Source: Thamnaconus septentrionalis (taxonomy: Eukaryota > Chordata > Actinopteri > Tetraodontiformes > Monacanthidae). Taken from it: a stretch of 64,000 bases of DNA. Numbering within the stretch: the first letter of the stretch is position 1; every line of letters begins with the position of its first letter. Below the pieces are notes generated by a model. That model made no database searches. It had not been told where the DNA came from and was given only the letters and a program-made list of their open reading frames with translations. Below are positions 1 through 10,684 of the stretch, in pieces. Location of the stretch: assembly GCA_009823395.1 (NCBI GenBank), contig CM020514.1, positions 7,912,466-7,976,465 of the forward strand, given 5' to 3'. The position numbers and the translations under genes were made by a program.

Positions 1-420
1 ATGTAAAAGGGGTGACATGTGGGGTCAACATGCAAACGACACACAAATATCTGGCTTCCAAAAACAAACCTCCAACCTTTTTTGCTGTAAAGTGTTAACC
101 ACTGCATTACCATGTAAAACATGTTTTACTTGTTTACGTATGTAAATAAAACACTGTAATGGGGAAATGACTATTATCAGCCCAAGTGACAGCGCTCGTC
201 CACCAAGACTAAGCTTTGTGTCGGAAAGCCTTGCATATTATTGAGGGGTGAGCTGCATTACCATATATGACCTTCTTGGTCTTTTCCTTTGGGATGTTCC
301 CTTCAAGGGGTGGATGCAGTGAAAATCATCTGAGACCATCTAACCCTGTGCTGCACATCCTCTTCCCTCACACCAACTCACTTCACGTGCTTTTTCCACT
401 GGATCCATAAATCTCTCCTC

Positions 421-1050
421 TGTCCAGGTCCTTTTCAACTTGGCCTCTCTGGCTTTATCTCCAAAACATCTACCAGACGCTGTTCCTCTGATGTGCTCAA
501 AGAGAAGCTGAACATCTCAGTCTCTGCTACCGTCAGCTCAGCCTCCTGTCTTCTCCTCACTGCCACTGTTTCTCAATCATAAGGCAATGCTGCTCTCACC
601 TCTCTAATCATTCTTCATATCACTCGTCCCACCTGATACTTTCCTCCACCCGTTCCAACCTATTTGCACACATTTCTGCTTTTACACACTCTCCATTGAT
701 GTTAATCGCACTTTTTTACCTGCCCAGCAACTCAGACATACAGTAATAAGTAAGTGTCTTCACATAGATGAGTATCATATATAATGTATTACATAATATA
801 TAACTTGAGGCTGAGAAAACATCTTATTTTAGGAAAGTGTAGCAAACTGGTAGTCCTTTGTATCACCCAGCAACCATGTGGTAGCTCTCAGGTTCAAAAA
901 GGTTGGTGACCCCTGGTCTAGATACTCCTGATCCTAAGTACTTCAAATCTTCCATCTTCATCTATCCTCTCTGTAACCTCACTGCTCTACTTCGAATCTG
1001 CAGGTAACCTTAGCTTCCTATCCTTTCAAGGACCTCCACCTCCACCACCT
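421..1050 (-). mobile_element. Decayed LINE reverse-transcriptase fragment (two pieces, 421-724 and 925-1050)
   Basis: Read on the minus strand, this resembles the 3' part of a LINE reverse-transcriptase ORF common in fish genomes. A recognisable stretch is RRRQEAELTVAETEM, followed by the region around RCFGDK seen in such elements. Stops and frameshifts break the frame, so it is dead. The two pieces are separated by a different element at about 725-922. I think the source is RTE-like, but the clade assignment is uncertain. Confidence 0.5.
725..922. mobile_element. hAT-type non-autonomous element nested in the LINE
   Basis: The right end (AGGTTGGTGACCCCTG) matches the terminal sequence of the better-preserved copy at 39124-39349, and the preceding bases (gctctcaggttca) are shared too. 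The left end is degraded. It interrupts the LINE fragment, so it inserted later. Confidence 0.45.
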
Positions 1051-2849
1051 CTGACTACAGATCACACAGTCATTTAATAACTGCATAGCCTGTGGAGATT
1101 ACTGTCTCACCTCTCACCACAGTAAATGAGAAAAAAAAAACATCTCTGAGCTATACCACATAGGACCACTAGATGGAAACCAAGGACAACTAACAGAACG
1201 GTCACCTGGGCGTTCGCTCGAACGGTACAGGTGCTGATGAATCCACATTGGCCAAACCTATTCATCGAGATGCTGTTGGAGATGTCAGAAAAGTAAATTA
1301 AACAAAAGCCGTCCATCAGCCGACCCTAGTAAACTCTTTATATTATCTGAAAGTCTTTTCGACCTTCACCCAATGTATTTTATTTAGGCCATTTTAAAGG
1401 TGGTTCTGTTGGTTGTTGCATCCTCAAGTTGATGCCATTTTAAATAGTTAATAATTAAGTTAAAAGCAAAAATTGTGGAACACGAAAATATGCGTTGGCA
1501 TAGTGTGTGAGGTCATATCAATCCTACTCCTATAGAGAGGGAGAGGGAGTGAGAGAGAGCGACAGTTGTTATTCAACACTTTTTGCTGTACTATTACTTC
1601 ACTTTAGCTTTACTTAAATTGAACCCTTCCTAATTTCCTTGCTGCTATATTTCAGAAATAGTTGTCACAATCATGCAGTTCCAGGCCATGAAACAAATTT
1701 AAAATGATGTACTTTAAGATATATCCTTTAATTAAACTGAACAATTAAAGCTGTTTTGTTTGAGTTTTGTTTTTGTTTTTCGTAAATTGATATTTTAAAG
1801 GGGGTGGTATCAACATCATTACCTATGCAACTATAGCCTCATAATTGTTGAAATTCAAAAATGTGTCTGTCTCATGTGTAGTTTTATGACTCCTGATTTA
1901 AACTACAGGAAGACAAAATGAATTGATTTCACGTTAACCATTAGCCAGGCCAGTCGACGAGCTATTTTTGTTGCTTGGTCCCCTGCAAGAGACCACTCCA
2001 ACATCACCATATCAACGCCCTCATTGGAGAACAGTCTGACCAAAGTTCACAGCCAAAGCCTAACCTGATGGCTAAAGTGATCAGCATCTACACTTTACAT
2101 CATTTTTCACTTCTTTGTATTTCCTTGCAGGGCTAATTGTAAGGTTGGTGGTTTGTTTAATTGTTGGGATCTACCTCTGAACAAGATTTGAAACACTGTC
2201 CAGCAAGAATATAAAATAATGACCTCTTTCTTGCCAGTTATTTTTTTCCCCTGTTGTAACGAGTGCATAACTGATTAATTAATTGATTATTTTTTTCACC
2301 ACTAATTGTCATTTTCACTTCAAATGATAAAAATAGATCTTGTATTGAACATCAATAAACAGAAATCAACATAACTTCTTTGGACAGCAGTGTTGGATGT
2401 AATTCTAATATTACAATGCAAAGAAACCGTAAGACTTCTTCTTTCAAATTCAATTAAAAAAACAAAACACGAAAGAGACATTGCCTTGTATTGATTATAT
2501 CTAAAACTGAGCGATTTGTTTTCAATTATCTTTGTAAAACCAACAATTATCTGTACTTACTAAAAATGTGCATTACATCTGCGTGCATTGTTTATATGTC
2601 AAAAGTGAAATGTTCCATTGGGACACTTTCTTTAACTTTATATGCTGATCATCATAAAACCACTGCATATTATCATCATCATCAATTATAACCAGTCATC
2701 ACTTTCATCATCCTCACTCTTCCTGAGATCCTCCAAATGTTAAATAAATAATACATAATAAACCTACATGGGCAATATGAAGATTAAATATCTAAATATC
2801 ACACTCTGCACACCCAAAATTGATGTGATTATTTTGTGCGACTGCCTGC

Positions 2850-2850
<1 letters not shown>
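1051..2850. other. AT-rich intergenic DNA upstream of neurod1
   Basis: I see no coding exon, RNA gene or clear mobile element. There is a short purine (GAGA) run near 1540-1560. Distal neurod1 enhancers could lie here but cannot be recognised by eye. Confidence 0.5.

Positions 2851-2851
<1 letters not shown>

Positions 2852-2890
<39 letters not shown>
2852..2890. repeat. (TG)n microsatellite, about 39 bp
   Basis: Uninterrupted TG dinucleotides directly abut the E-box at 2892. Confidence 0.95.
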
Positions 2891-2891
<1 letters not shown>

Positions 2892-2935
2892 CAGATGGCC
2901 AACTTTCCTCACAAAGAGGGACAGGGAAAGAGAGG

Positions 2936-2972
<37 letters not shown>

Positions 2973-3076
2973 GATAGGAATGGAAGACCGGTCACGTGAT
3001 CCCGGGGGCCGTTTTGGTGACGTACGCACCATATGGCGCGTGCCGTGAGGGCGTGGCTTCCTATTCTAATTTCGCC

Positions 3077-3146
<70 letters not shown>

Positions 3147-3154
3147 ATATAAAA
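2892..3154 (+). promoter_or_regulatory. neurod1: neurod1 core promoter
   Basis: A TATA box (TATAAAA) at 3148-3154 lies about 25-30 bp upstream of the presumed start site near 3180. Upstream are CAGATGGC at 2892-2899 (the reverse complement of GCCATCTG, the E-box type known from NEUROD1 and insulin promoters), CACGTG at 2993-2998, CATATG at 3030-3035 and a GC/KLF-like GGGCGTGGC near 3050. A (GA)n tract at about 2931-2970 and a (TG)n tract at 3084-3144 sit between these sites and the TATA box. The sites are seen in the sequence; their use by neurogenin or NeuroD proteins is inferred from the mammalian gene. Confidence 0.7.
3084..3144. repeat. (TG)n microsatellite, about 61 bp, against the neurod1 TATA box
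   Basis: A pure TG tract ends 3 bp before the TATA element region and separates it from the upstream E-boxes. Length variation would change that spacing. Confidence 0.95.
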
Positions 3155-3179
3155 CCAGCATCATCTCTTGCACACGCAC

Positions 3180-3273
3180 ATATACACTGGAACCCACACT
3201 TTGTCCAGCTCAGAGCGGTTCTCATATCAGGCGGGATGCTGGCGATCTGACGGACAGCGACCCATCACAACAG
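3180..3273 (+). other. neurod1: neurod1 non-coding first exon
   Basis: The start is inferred from TATA spacing. The end is a consensus donor (ACAACAG|GTAGGT). It pairs with the acceptor TTGAGCAG at 4284-4291, giving a 5'UTR intron of about 1 kb, as in other vertebrate neurod1 genes. A five-codon upstream ORF including its stop (ATG CTG GCG ATC TGA) lies at 3236-3250. Confidence 0.6.
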
Positions 3274-4324
3274 GTAGGTTTCTTGTTCTAATTATTCCAC
3301 TCAAATTGTCACTGAGACTCTCGGGGAAAAAGCAAAACTTATTATTTTATTTTATCTAATTTTCCTAATATCGCAGACTTGAATCGTCAATAGTTGAATG
3401 AAGCAAAAATGATTCTGTTTTAATTTAAGGGATTGAGCAGTTTTGATTTCTAACGTTTTCAGCATCAGCGACACCCTTTTTCATCCTTAAATATTTGAAA
3501 TATCTTTTTTTTTTATCTTTGAATTTTAAAAACTTAAACAGGCAAACATTTGTCTGTACATTATGAAGGTCTGCAAAATTAACAGGAGCGAAAATGTATT
3601 TCATTAGTCTCCAGCCAATAAAGTAAATTAAAAATTGACCCATTTGAACGAATTATTTGATTTTCATTTGATTAAATCAGTTTTTAAATGAAACAATTAA
3701 AAATAATTAGACCATTTTAGATAAGTAATATGGAAACGATTTCCTTGTCAAATAATAAAAAATAGTCCGATGGATTTGGGAGAATTATGATACTTCTCTT
3801 GTCGAAAGGAAAAAAACGCTTGAAAAGTTTCCTATAAAGAGGAATAAAGGCATTTATTTTGGTTTCCACGGCCATTTTTTCATCTTAATTAATTTCAATT
3901 TTTTTTTCCTATAGTTGCAAAGGTTTTTCTTTGGGTTTGCTTGTTTTTAAAGTACCTTAATAATGAAATCAACTTGATTCAATATGACAGGGAGTAAAAT
4001 CCGCCACAGTTTGATAAACAACACGGCTTGGGAATTTATTTCACTGCTCTCAATAGACAGTTATTTTTTTCTGAATCAAACTTCAATCAGAAAGTTAAGA
4101 TGACAAGTTATTAAAAAAAAAAAATCTCTGAACTGAAAAAATGGATAAAAGAATCATTATGTTTTTTTCAAATTAAATTATTTTCACTTTACTTTTGATA
4201 GTTTAACGCCATTAGGCACGGATCATTTATTTTAGAACATATTCTTCGTCACTTTGTTGAAAAGCCTGTTTTCCTTTGTCTTTTTGAGCAGCAGCAGCAT
4301 CAGCAACAGCAGCGGATCAGCATC

Positions 4325-4626
4325 ATGACCAGGTCTGTGCGGGAGGATCAGGTGGAGTCGGTGGAGTCGGCGGAGGATCAGCAGGAGCTCCGCAGCCCCG
4401 CCGGCGAGGGGACGGAGAGGGGGATTGGAGGAGGATTGGGAGGAGGATTGGGAGGAGGTGGAAGCGGAGAGGAGGAGGAGGAGGACGACGATCAGCTCCA
4501 CCGCATGGAGGAGGACGAGGATGACGACGAAGACGAGGAAGAGGAGGAGGAAGAGGAGGACGGAGAGAGCAAACCCAAGAGGAGAGGGCCGAAGAAGAAG
4601 AAGATGACCAAGGCTCGTATACAGAG
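4325..4626 (+). CDS. neurod1: neurod1 coding exon 1 (acidic and NLS region)
   Basis: Encodes residues 1-100 plus two bases of Arg101 (phase 2). The donor is CAGAG|GTAAAC. Reading on into the intron gives AGG TAA, an immediate stop, so an unspliced transcript would yield a 101-residue product without the bHLH. The exon continues 5' into UTR to 4292, where it begins with CAG-rich sequence. Confidence 0.88.
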
Positions 4627-6740
4627 GTAAACAAGAAAATAGTGTGGCGTCGATAGCGTGTAAAATAATCGGGTCGGGGTGTCCGCTAAACTAGGAGCGG
4701 AGTCAACAAAATCGTCGTAGCAGCGATGGAAGAGCAGCAGGTGGCGCGTTCTTGGATGATTGACATTTGAGCAAAATGAGTGCCCCCTGTTGGCTGGCAG
4801 AGGTATATGTTTTAAAGCGCACGCGTAAACCTTGTCAAACGGGGACGTTCCCAATTAACAAAAAAACTATAAGTATGGGTATACTTTAAAAGATTAAAAA
4901 AAAAATAAAATAAAAAAAAGAAGAAGAAGGTGAACTACTGTCGTATCAAAATACCAGTTATGGAAAAATGTATCAAAATACCTTTGCCAAAAAAGAAATC
5001 TTCGAATTTCACGTTATTTTTTTCTTGGCCTTTGTCCACTTTTTGTATCAACCAGCACATCTCTGAAGGGCTGGACTTACCTTTACATTCGCTTAATCTC
5101 AAATAACTAAAGATCTGCCGACTCATAGCTGATACGTAATTGCTATTTACGTCAACTACGGTGTGACCCACAGAGAAAATAAAGAAATTTTAAAAAAAAA
5201 AAAAAAACAACAACAGTGAATGATTACAATGAACCTCCTCTTTGGCTGTTGCAGATTTAAAGTCCGCCGGATGAAGGCCAATGCCCGCGAGAGGAACCGC
5301 ATGCATGGGCTGAACGACGCGCTGGAAAGCCTGCGGAAGGTCGTGCCGTGCTACTCCAAAACCCAAAAGCTGTCCAAGATCGAGACTCTGCGCCTCGCCA
5401 AGAACTACATCTGGGCCTTGAGTGAGGTCCTGCGCTCCGGCAAGGCACCTGACCTCATGAGCTTCGTCCAGGCGCTCTGCAAAGGTCAGACACTCCCAGA
5501 TACCGCTACAACTTGCATTGGCATCAGTAGAGTACGTTTGACAACTTGATATCTTTGTAATGTGTTCATTACATTTGCAACTAGAGCAATGAGTCGTCCA
5601 ATACAAAAATTAAACTTCATAATGCACACATGCAAAATCCATCCATCCATCCTTCCATTTTTAATACCGGCTTATTCCTCAACTCAGAGTTGTGGGGGCC
5701 ACATAGAGACAAACTAAGACGTACAACTATTCACACTCACACACACCTACGGACAATGTAGAACTTTCAACTCACCTCACATGAATGTTTCTGGACTGTG
5801 GGAGGAAGCCGGAGAACCCGGCGAGAACCCACGCAGACACAGGGAGAACCATGTCAACACCACACAGAAAGGCCTAGAAATCGTACCCATGACCCATGAC
5901 CTTGTCTTGCTGTGGGGCGACAGCACTAACCACTGCACCCATATTACAATGATAAAATCTGGTAAAAGCTGGTATCCTCTTCATATGCCAGAGGTTGAAC
6001 CAGGAATCGCAGTGTTAAACGGTATCGGTCACGCCCACGTGGCACTACTATTGGTGTTGACTTGTATTGACCAGCATTACCGGGAACAAACAGGTATTGA
6101 CAGCAGTCCTCTGTATTGATCAGCCTCCCCGCCGTCTCGTTCTGCTTTTACAGGCCTCTCTCAGCCAACCACCAACCTGGTGGCGGGCTGCCTGCAGCTG
6201 AACCCTCGCACTTTCCTGCCGGAGCAGACGCCCGACCTGCCGGCCCACCTCCCCCCGGCCGGCACCGTCCCCTACCCCGGACACTTCTCCTACCAGAGTC
6301 CCGGGCTGACGGCGGGCCTCCCCAGCCCACCCTACGGCACCATGGAGCCCTCGCACATCTTCCACCAGGTCAAGGGTCAGCCCTACGGCCCCCTGGAGCC
6401 CTTCTTCGACGCCGTGCTGGTGTCGGACGGCCCGGCGTTCGACCCGCCGCTCAGCCCGCCGCTCAGCATCAACGGGAACTTCTCCTCCTTCAAGCAGGAG
6501 GGCGTCACCTCGGCAGACTACGACAAGGGTTTCTCCTTCAGCATGCACTACGGCGGGGGCGGGGGAGGAGGTGGAGGTGGCGGCGGCGGACCTGGGGCCC
6601 ACGGCGCCATCTACGGCGGCGGGGGGCCCAACCCGCGTTGCGGCGAGCTGCAGATGGACGGCCTGATGGGTTTCGAGGGACACTCGCACCACGAGCGCAT
6701 GATGAACGCCCAGCTGAACGCCATCTTCCACGACTCCTGA
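4325..6740 (+). CDS. neurod1: Neurogenic differentiation factor 1 (bHLH transcription factor), three coding exons
   Basis: Joining 4325-4626, 5255-5484 and 6154-6740 gives an uninterrupted 372-residue protein (human NEUROD1 is 356). It is a nuclear bHLH activator that dimerises with E-proteins and binds CANNTG. Residues about 50-80 are acidic, followed by the basic [16 protein letters not shown] segment (NLS). The bHLH spans about 109-161 ([12 protein letters not shown], then [20 protein letters not shown]). After it come [20 protein letters not shown] and [15 protein letters not shown] and a C-terminus ending [19 protein letters not shown], closest to NEUROD1 among paralogs. Linkage to cerkl and itga4 supports this. 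The start has A at -3. Glycine runs near residues 34-47 and a 13-Gly run before PGAHGAIYG are unusual. Two introns interrupt the coding region, which is not expected for this gene. Confidence 0.93.
5255..5484 (+). CDS. neurod1: neurod1 coding exon 2 (bHLH module)
   Basis: 230 nt. The acceptor is GGCTGTTGCAG|A and the donor AAAG|GTCAGA. It starts in phase 2 and ends in phase 1, encoding F102-K177 plus shared codons; this is the complete bHLH with the conserved SFVQALCKG tail. Skipping it would shift the frame. Retention of the following intron adds about 23 residues and then a stop, removing the activation domain. Confidence 0.9.
5611..5950. mobile_element. Composite dispersed repeat inside neurod1 coding intron 2
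   Basis: ACTTCATAATGCACACATGC and the bases around it match the element copy at 15497-15517 (and near matches at 18387 and, reversed, 38340). It is followed by (CCAT)n and then a common teleost repeat carrying CGGACAATGTAGAA, GGACTGTGGGAGGAAGCCGG and AGCACTAACCACTGCACCC. It makes up about half of the 669-bp intron. Confidence 0.75.
6154..6740 (+). CDS. neurod1: neurod1 coding exon 3 (activation domain and C-terminus)
   Basis: The acceptor is TCTGCTTTTACAG|G. The exon encodes the end of Gly178 to Ser372 and stops at TGA 6738-6740. It is GC-rich and contains a (GGN)n run at about 6551-6590 that encodes polyglycine where human NEUROD1 has an alanine/glycine-containing segment. An open + strand frame from 6116 that overlaps it is a shadow. 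Confidence 0.92.
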
Positions 6741-7290
6741 GGAGGCGGGAGGGCAAAGGACTTGAGAGGCCGACGAAGACAGAGAGACGAAAACGTCATT
6801 CTCCTCTTCCCGTGTTTCCCTCTACTTTTTTCTTCTGTCTGTCTGCGTCAGGCCCCCCTCCTCACCCTCACGTAGTCGGGGGTCGGGGGAGGGGATTTTC
6901 AACGGCGTAAACGTCTACATAGCGCTTCATATTGCGGGAGACACTTCCTGAATGTCATGTTATAATTATCCATACTATCGTTAAAAATTATAATAATAAT
7001 AATCAACAAGCAATAATAATCTGAAGTTAACTATGCAATTTTGTTAAAGCCTGAGCTACGCTCGTCTGATAAATCCAAATGTAAAAGGAAAGTGAGATTT
7101 CTCTATTTTTGGGGTCCGTGTGTCAGGCAGCGCTGAGGCGACGGTGGGCCAAAGTGTTCATGTTGTTCATGTGATTTTTACTTTTTTTGCTTTTTATAAC
7201 ATCCCTGTAGCTTTCTGTGAACATTTCATGTGACTCATTTTATAAGATAGATGTTTATAAAAAGGCCTTTCATTAAAGGAATTCAGCGCC
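6741..7290 (+). terminator. neurod1: neurod1 3'UTR with poly(A) signal at 7272-7277
   Basis: After the stop, the first clear poly(A) hexamer is ATTAAA at 7272-7277, preceded by AT-rich sequence. The cleavage site is expected about 15-25 nt downstream. No transcript evidence is available. Confidence 0.5.
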
Positions 7291-7459
7291 ATGCATCTGA
7301 TTTGTGCGTTCGTCATCGTGTTTGTGTTGGTTTACTGTGGCGACGTGTGTTTTGATCCAAGTCCGGTTGATTCCGTCAGGATTCAAACTCATCATTGCAC
7401 TGCAGGTCCAATAGCCACAATATGTAACGCTATGAATTAGATGGTGAAATTGATCAGTC

Positions 7460-7705
7460 AAAACACACTTAACTTAACCTTCCATAGCGTAACATGACGC
7501 AACGAAACGCAACAATACTTGACACAACGAAACTAACATAACTTAACTGAACATAACTTAATATAACATGGCAAAGCTTAATGTGACATTACATAACAGA
7601 ACGTAACTTTGTTTTACTTAACATAACTTAACTTGATGTAGCATAACATAACTTAACATAACTTAGCAAAGTTAACTTGATTTAACTGGACTTGACTTGA
7701 CTCAT
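7460..7705. repeat. Degenerate TAACATAACT-type minisatellite
   Basis: Imperfect repeats of AACATAACTTAAC and related 5-bp units (taact, taaca) fill this stretch just beyond the neurod1 3' end. Confidence 0.75.
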
Positions 7706-8219
7706 TTTTTTCAATTAAACTAACGTCCCCTTTCTGTGTTTTCTTTTTTCCTACTTTAGGATAACATAGGCCACAAAAGCCTTCTGAAATGTCCCTGCTG
7801 ATGTTTGTTTTCATTTTTTTTCAAGTTTCACCTGTTGGTAGGAATCCAAATCCTTTACATTCTCAAATTCATCAAAAGTTAATCAAATACGTCCAAGATC
7901 CCCACGTTTTCTGGTGTGGAGATGGGTTCAGCCAATCTAGACTAAAAGTTATTTATATGTCTAGCTGTCAAGGGGAATTGTTTAGCGTTAGATTATGCAG
8001 CAAAAGTTCACAGCCAGGGAGGCTACATCTGAAAAATCCACAGTGTCCATGTGATTAGATGTTAGTTTGATTATTGGCTTTAATTTTGAAAAGTAAAAAA
8101 AAACGCAAGGGGGCAAATACATATCTCCTTACAGAGAAAATGCTGTTAACATTTTAATAATATTAGCACGCCGTCTGAAAGACAAAACCAAAGTTAAACT
8201 GTCTTTCTGGGCATGTGAG

Positions 8220-8258
<39 letters not shown>

Positions 8259-8288
8259 ATGCACGCGTGTGTGAGTGTGTAGGCGTGC

Positions 8289-8333
<45 letters not shown>

Positions 8334-8425
8334 GGACACAGATGTTCGTTCTGCAGGCTAGATTTTAATTTATGAAAATGATCTCGTTTATGCATGAGAG
8401 GCATCCCCCAATACTTACTGTCCTG

Positions 8426-8468
<43 letters not shown>

Positions 8469-9030
8469 TGTTTGTGAGCAAAAGTCAACAGGGACAATAT
8501 GGTGGCCATATCCTGCTATTTAGGTTCTCCACTAAAAGGGAATAATCAAAATAGAAAGTCAGAATATATGAGGTAATCCTGGAAAATCCTGGAAAAAGTA
8601 CACACACAAACATATATTTACATATATGTGTATATATATTTATATATATATATATGTGTGTGTGTGTTTGTGCGCATGCGTGTATATATATCATATGTCA
8701 GGATGTCTTATAGAAATAATACTAATATATAATAACACATGACATGTCATGCATGACATGTAGTTTCTGTAGTTTCTTTATTGTTTTAATCTTTACAAAT
8801 AAAAAAAGAACATTAAAAAAAGATGTTTCATTGTCACGTTTTATGCAATATGCTAGGGCCCTTAACTACATGGGTTAGCTTTAAAAGGGGAAAAAAACCC
8901 AAAACAAAAGAAAAATTTCCAGATATTTCCCTTCATGATGTCCTAAAGAATCAGGTGGTGGTTTTGTGTTTCATCCTGTTGGCTGATCATAACACTGATT
9001 AATGCAGCTTAAACGCAGCCATCTGCCATC

Positions 9031-9072
<42 letters not shown>

Positions 9073-10440
9073 GGTGTTTATACCACAGCCAGAGCGCACG
9101 CTGCACTCTCATTGGTTGGCAGGTGTCTATTTCAACCATACAAGAGGTCACCTCGACCAGTCAGTGAAAAACACCATCCACTAAGCCTGCTCAGGTAGGA
9201 CTGACACCGACTGGGGAAATGAGAATATTCATGGATTTGATTTGAGTAGCCCACAGAGAGCCTCAGACACCTCTGGGGCGTGTCAGTGGATTCGCCAGCA
9301 TTCGTTTTCACCAAGGCCCCAAGATCCAATATGGCGGCCCATTCATTTGAATGTAGTTGCTCACCTAGCGCGTACGCCGAAAAAGTCATGCTGGGAGATT
9401 TGGTGCAATGGAGATATGTAAAAATTTCTAACTAAAGTGAGTAATAAATACCTTTAAATAACACACACACATGCATATATGAACTAAACATTTTTAGCTG
9501 AATGCTGCTTTTTGTTTGTTTTGCAAATGTTTGTTTTGATCTTGCTGTGATGTGTTGTTGATGTGCTCTTTCACTTGTACATAGTTCATGGGTGTTTGCT
9601 TTGGTGTTTTATATTTATTGTTACAGCACTGTGTTCCATGTTGAGTGTATAAATAATACACATTTAATATTTTTTGATATCATGCACATTAGTCATTAAT
9701 TTGAACCCATAATTTGGTAGTAAAATAGTATAGGCAACAAAAAATGTAAGGAGCCGCTTAGGTGCCAAAAGTAAACCGAGCCAAAAGAACTGGTTCTCTG
9801 AGAAGAGTTGGAATTCCCATCACCGAGGGGCGGTCTTTCGTGAAAATGCTTTTTGGGCGGTGTGGAATTTTGGCTGCAGTACCTCGAGTGGCCACTGGAA
9901 AAGAATCGCCGCGCCACCATGTTGCACAGTCCGGCACCCGGTTCTTATAGTACGTCCGTGGTTTTCACGCCGAGAGGTCGTCTTCCATTTCGTGATACAA
10001 CGCCGGCGACAAAAAGAGTTTTTTTTTTTTAATGGAGAATTTTGGAGCAAACATGAGCCAGCAGGTATCGGAAGCTAGTAGCTTCCGGTTTACTGCTGCT
10101 GGCAGCTACCCAGTCCACCTCGGCTTCATTCACGCAATATGCAGGAAGCGGTTTGAAAGCCGACGTCTAAGCTAACGTGTGTGAATGCACCTGGCGTTGC
10201 GTAGGAAATTACAATAAGACCGTGTTGTTTAGAACTATCTTTATAGTTATTTTTAATCATTAAATATTTATTTATTTATTTTTATTTTTTAATTTTTTAT
10301 TTATTTATTTATTTATTTATTTAAACCAATAATATGAATTTAAACGTTCATTTATTTTGCATGTTTACGCAAAATACGTTCATTCATTTATTGGAACAAA
10401 TCGACCTTTGAAATAAGCCGACTTCAGTCACTTTACGTTC
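7706..10440. other. Intergenic region between neurod1 and cerkl
   Basis: No coding exon seen. It holds compound (TG)n at 8222-8330 and 8428-8466, a TATATG-rich stretch at 8600-8690, (CA)n at 9032-9070 and an ATTT-repeat tract at 10260-10325. Open frames here encode only Thr-His or Val-Cys repeats. GC content rises toward 10440, where the cerkl promoter begins. Confidence 0.6.
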
Positions 10441-10684
10441 CTCAAGCGCATTCCTGCTTGAACGTGGACGCGCCCGAGCTCGAGGCGGCCAGTAAAGCCG
10501 CCAGCCTGTCGCCATGGCGACGGTACCCGGAAATAAACCGCGAACCGTCCGCAACCTGCCGGCGGTGATCAGCTTAGAGCGAGTGCGTCCATCGCCCGGA
10601 GCGTTTTGTTTATCAAACAGAATGTGACACGCAGCCGCCCCGTTGCTCTGCGAGTTTGATTGGTTGTTTGGTCAAAACTAAAAC
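10441..10684 (+). promoter_or_regulatory. cerkl: cerkl promoter region with RFX X-box-like palindrome
   Basis: GC/CpG-rich sequence directly upstream of the cerkl start codon. A perfect 14-bp palindrome, GTCGCCATGGCGAC, lies at 10508-10521, ending 163 bp before the ATG; it resembles the RFX X-box GTTGCCATGGCAAC. No TATA box is evident. The transcription start cannot be fixed by eye. Confidence 0.5.

Noticed and set aside
6116..6910. 264-residue + strand open frame overlapping neurod1 exon 3
   Set aside because: It is the wrong frame of the GC-rich neurod1 exon; the frame starting at 6154 matches NeuroD1 to its C-terminus.
8129..8509. 126-residue open frame on the minus strand made of Thr-His repeats
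   Set aside because: It is a translation of CA/TG microsatellites; many similar frames (for example 13683-13889, 21686-22054, 62176-62397) are the same artefact.
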